Source of the DNA: CAZQRP01 sp964596125
GTDB taxonomy: Bacteria; Chloroflexota; Dehalococcoidia; GIF9; UBA5629
Reading direction: 5' to 3'
Assembly (NCBI GenBank): GCA_964596125.1
Contig: CAZQRP010000005.1
Location: 62,001-126,000 of the forward strand
DNA length: 64,000 bases
Shown: one piece after another, positions 61,511-64,000 of the stretch
How the letters are laid out: each line of letters starts with the position of its first letter
Position numbering within the stretch: the stretch's first letter is position 1
Program-made: the position numbers and the translations under genes
The notes under the pieces: generated by a model
Told to the model about the DNA's origin: nothing
What the model saw: only the letters and a program-made list of their open reading frames with translations
Database searches by the model: none

Positions 61511-62434
61511 TTATGGAGGACATTGTGCACACACAGACCTGAACAACGTTGTGCTCAGGTAACGATCTCCCCGATCTGGCAATATTACAACAATCGTGCC
61601 ATGATCAAGGTCCTTGGCTATATGCAATGCTCCTGTTACTGCAGCCCCGCTGGACATTCCGAGAAAGAGACCTTCTTTGGTTGCAAGCAGTCTCGTTGTC
61701 TCAAATGCTTCATCATCTTCAACAGTGACTTTTTCATCAAACAGTTCGGGGCGATAAATCTGGGGGATTATGGATTCACCCATATTCTTGAGTCCCTGTA
61801 TCGTATGTCCTTCGGTGGGTTCCACACCTACTATTCTGACTCCCGGCTTTTTCTCTTTAAGGTAACTGCCAACCCCCATAAGCGTTCCTGTAGTGCCCAT
61901 GCCAGCAACAAATATATCGATCTCTCCATTAGTCTGGGAAAGTATCTCCGGGCCGGTCGTCTCGTAATGGGCAAGAACATTACTCCGGTTATCGAACTGG
62001 TTGGGCATGAAACATTTCTCAGGTTCTTCATTCACATACTGTCGTGCTCTCCTGATAGCGCCATCAGTGCCTTCATTTGCTGGCGTAAGTACCACTTCAG
62101 CGCCGAGGGCTATCAGAGCGCCCCGTCTTTCCGTACTGACGCATTCAGGCATGAAAAGCTTAACACCGTAGCCTTTTGCGGCTCCGATCATTGCCAGAGC
62201 AATACCCATATTTCCTGACGTTGGCTCAACTATTATCTTATCTCTGGTAAGTTCGCCGGATTCCTCTGCTTTGCTTATCATGTAATAAGCCGGACGGTCT
62301 TTGACCGAACCTCCAGGATTGCTTCCTTCGAGTTTTCCCAGTAATTTTATCCTGGGATTCCCATTGAAATTTCTCAATTCTATAAGTGGCGTATTCCCAA
62401 TAGCATCGAATATACTGAATTTTTTATTTTCCAT
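61511..62434 (-). CDS. Cysteine synthase/CBS-family PLP enzyme
   Basis: This 307-residue protein has the CysK/CysM fold: AIGNTPLIELRNFNGNPRIK, LLGKLEGSNPGGSVKDRPA with the PLP-binding Lys, VEPTSGNMGIALAMIGAAKG, and a C-terminal GMSSGAAVTGALHIAKDL. It makes cysteine from O-acetylserine (or O-phosphoserine) and a sulfur donor, or is a related beta-replacement enzyme. CysK, CysM and O-phosphoserine types cannot be told apart here. No serine acetyltransferase is adjacent. Confidence 0.9.
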   Translation of the reverse strand: MENKKFSIFDAIGNTPLIELRNFNGNPRIKLLGKLEGSNPGGSVKDRPAYYMISKAEESGELTRDKIIVEPTSGNMGIALAMIGAAKGYGVKLFMPECVSTERRGALIALGAEVVLTPANEGTDGAIRRARQYVNEEPEKCFMPNQFDNRSNVLAHYETTGPEILSQTNGEIDIFVAGMGTTGTLMGVGSYLKEKKPGVRIVGVEPTEGHTIQGLKNMGESIIPQIYRPELFDEKVTVEDDEAFETTRLLATKEGLFLGMSSGAAVTGALHIAKDLDHGTIVVILPDRGDRYLSTTLFRSVCAQCPP

Positions 62435-62749
62435 AACCCTATAAGTATCCTCTATATTCTAACTAAGATAGTAACTATTTTATCAGGCAAGCCTCGATCA
62501 TTAAGGGACGATTCACCTTATTAGAAGTTTACGACAGCCTGCTTCACAAATCAAGTATCAGGAGCGAAGCCAGCAAATACGGGTGGTCATTACCAGCTTA
62601 ACCAGTCGATTTTAGATATTGGCAAATTCTTGTTAGCTATATAAAATATAAGAAGCACAGTTGTCCTGGTGTCATCGTCAGGGTAATAAGTTACTGTACG
62701 TAAATATAACTTATTATTAGAAAGGCTAATAATTTTTAGGAGTGATACT
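62435..62749. other. Divergent intergenic region
   Basis: This stretch of 315 bases separates the cysteine synthase gene from the zinc-finger gene. It is AT-rich. I saw no T-box, SAM riboswitch or consensus promoter in it, though a weak promoter may exist on either strand. Confidence 0.4.
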
Positions 62750-62959
62750 ATGTCTACACAGGCCAAGTCTGGGAAATGCCCGGTTTGCTATGGAACAGGG
62801 AAAATGAATTGTCCTGCGTGTGATGGGAAAGGGAAGATTTTGGAGAAAGTAGAGACTACCGATGGGTGGGTAGAATCACAACTACATCGGTGCAATGAAT
62901 GTGTGGGAAGTGGTAAAGTTAAATGTAATTATCCAGGATGTAAGTATAGCAAGATTTAA
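62750..62959 (+). CDS. DnaJ-type zinc-ribbon protein
   Basis: This 69-residue protein has repeated CxxCxGxG-like motifs: CPVCYGTGKMNCPACDGKGK, then CNECVGSGKVKCNYPGCKY. It is the cysteine-rich central domain of DnaJ/HSP40 without the J domain or C-terminal parts. Such stand-alone proteins are common but poorly known. The start follows AGGAGTG. The product probably binds two zinc ions. Confidence 0.8.
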   Translation: MSTQAKSGKCPVCYGTGKMNCPACDGKGKILEKVETTDGWVESQLHRCNECVGSGKVKCNYPGCKYSKI

Positions 62960-63391
62960 ACAGGACAATTTAGGAGTATCGGACATAGTTATCATCGTGA
63001 ATGGGCATGTTTTGAACGGTGAAGATAACCATCAATGATAATTCTGATATGACCATCATTATTGCCTAAACTCGCCATCAAGTCCTTATCATCGAAACTT
63101 GATTAGTTTATTCGTATCTGCTCGATAACCAGAAACGTAGTTTATTTTTAAAATTCGTAATCTCTTCCGGAAAGTTTTTATTGTCGGACTTCAATAGTCT
63201 CTCCGTGTCACTAAATGTAGTTCCAAATAAATGCTTGACAGTAATGCAAGAAATGGGTTATTGTTCTCACTTAGGTATTACCCAGTATGGAGTAGACTAC
63301 ATGGTAACTCTTTGGTTTAATTGTCATTTAGGTGAAAATCCGGTACCTATGTACCGACTCCTGGATCTAAAATAGCAAAGGGGGACTGAGG
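62960..63391. other. Intergenic stretch without supported gene
   Basis: About 430 bases before the AcsE-like gene. A 64-codon TTG frame (63181-63375) has no ribosome site and no recognisable sequence, so it is not called. Nothing else stands out. Confidence 0.45.
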
Positions 63392-64000
63392 ATGAGAATC
63401 GTGGGCGAGAAGATTAACACAAGTCGGAAGAGCATCGAGGAAGCGGTTGAGCGACAAGATGCTGCATTTATCACCGGAGTGGCTCGAGAGCAGGCCGGAG
63501 CAGGCGCTCATTATATTGACATCAATGCCGGAACTTTTGTGGAGAAAGAGGTGGACTACCTGTGTTGGCTGGTTGAGACGGTGCAAGGTGAAGTTGATTT
63601 ACCTTTGTCGCTGGATAGTCCCAATCCCAAAGCGCTCTCTGAAGCAATAAAGCTTTGCAAACATGAGCCGATGATTAATTCCATTTCACTGGAAGAAGAG
63701 CGCTTCCAGTCTCTTTTACCCATAATCGTATCTCAGCCCTGCCATGTGGTTGCCCTCTGTATGGCGCAAACATCTATGCCAACCACTGTGGAAGAAAGGG
63801 TCGAGGTCGGCTCCGAACTTATAAAAAGGCTAACAGGTGCCGGTATTCCGTTGGAAAGGATTTATATTGACCCGCTGATACAGCCTGTTGCCGTGGATAC
63901 TAATATGGGGATAGCTGCTCTCGGAGCCATCAGTAAAGTCATGAACGATTTTCCGGGTGTAAACACCATCTGCGGTCTTTCCAATATCTCCTTCGGTCTT
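63392..64000 (+). CDS. Methyltetrahydrofolate:corrinoid methyltransferase (AcsE-like), C-terminus beyond window
   Basis: The frame opens at ATG 63392 after GGGACTGAGG and runs past the window edge (203 codons seen). It begins MRIVGEKINTSRKSIEEAVE with the pterin-binding fold: GAGAHYIDINAGTF, LPLSLDSPNPKALSEAIKLC, INSISLEEERF and a later DPLIQPVAVDTNMG, then NTICGLSNISFGL. These match the AcsE/MtvA-type methyltransferases that bind methyl-THF for transfer to a corrinoid iron-sulfur protein (Wood-Ljungdahl pathway) or other corrinoid. No other pathway gene is in the window. Confidence 0.88.
   Translation, partial: MRIVGEKINTSRKSIEEAVERQDAAFITGVAREQAGAGAHYIDINAGTFVEKEVDYLCWLVETVQGEVDLPLSLDSPNPKALSEAIKLCKHEPMINSISLEEERFQSLLPIIVSQPCHVVALCMAQTSMPTTVEERVEVGSELIKRLTGAGIPLERIYIDPLIQPVAVDTNMGIAALGAISKVMNDFPGVNTICGLSNISFGL

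Noticed and set aside
63181..63375. A 64-codon frame before the AcsE-like gene
   Set aside because: It starts with TTG, lacks a ribosome site and shows no family pattern. Real coding cannot be excluded.
1..64000. CRISPR arrays, rRNA and tRNA genes
   Set aside because: No regular short-repeat array or rRNA-like region was seen. tRNAs were searched for only by eye in intergenic gaps, so a missed tRNA is possible.

Overview
The window reads as a piece of an anaerobic bacterial chromosome, most likely an uncultured Dehalococcoidia-like member of the Chloroflexota. This is inferred from gene content and not from a marker gene. The content includes a Wood-Ljungdahl-type methyltetrahydrofolate methyltransferase at the right edge, a 2-oxoacid:ferredoxin oxidoreductase, a bis-MGD molybdoenzyme without an export signal, a molybdenum hydroxylase operon, FeoAB with a Fur regulator, a GH57 glucanase, and many MFS carriers. 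No rRNA, tRNA or CRISPR array was recognised by eye.

Layout. 1-7 kb: the start of a secreted Asp-box beta-propeller protein (minus strand), a MacA/MacB-type efflux operon, a promoter with a lysine-rich micro-ORF, a DUF5752-like gene and an MscS-like channel. 7-14 kb: a two-jelly-roll lipoprotein, GlgC, a winged-helix regulator, a GH57 enzyme, a tandem universal stress protein and an NfeD-like protein. 12.9-16.1 kb is a decay zone with three broken genes (universal stress protein, an unknown gene, Hsp20). 16.5-21.2 kb: a flavocytochrome-c-type flavoprotein, a methyltransferase, a GNAT-like gene without a normal start codon and an MFS carrier. 21.3-27.4 kb (minus strand): a five-gene operon joining a bis-MGD molybdoenzyme to all four subunits of a 2-oxoacid oxidoreductase. 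The thiamine-diphosphate subunit carries a DmsB/HycB-like polyferredoxin at its N-terminus. The set resembles the phenylacetyl-CoA to phenylglyoxylate to benzoyl-CoA (Pad) module.

27.6-36.6 kb (plus strand): small envelope proteins, then the most unusual part. This is a SLOG-SLATT membrane protein, a PfkB-like/AAA+/double ryanodine-receptor (RyR) domain protein, and a TIR-TM-lectin-LRR receptor whose topology mirrors a Toll-like receptor. It looks like a nucleotide-centred conflict or sensing system, bounded downstream by a transposase remnant.

37-51 kb: a tandemly duplicated MFS carrier with its leader, an ornithine cyclodeaminase-family enzyme, two more MFS carriers, an SRPBCC protein, and a TetR regulator next to a CoxG/CoxM/CoxS/CoxL-like molybdenum hydroxylase operon. 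The operon promoter carries a perfect palindrome at its predicted start point. 51.7-64 kb: crotonase plus 3-hydroxyacyl-CoA dehydrogenase, Fur-FeoA-FeoB with a shared candidate Fur box, PlsC, IspH, a HIT protein, a stand-alone RAM domain, a DedA-family protein, a pseudogene of an ADP-forming acyl-CoA synthetase, a cysteine synthase-like enzyme, a DnaJ-type zinc protein, and the start of an AcsE-like methyltransferase.

All calls come from reading motifs in the sequence. No database search was run.
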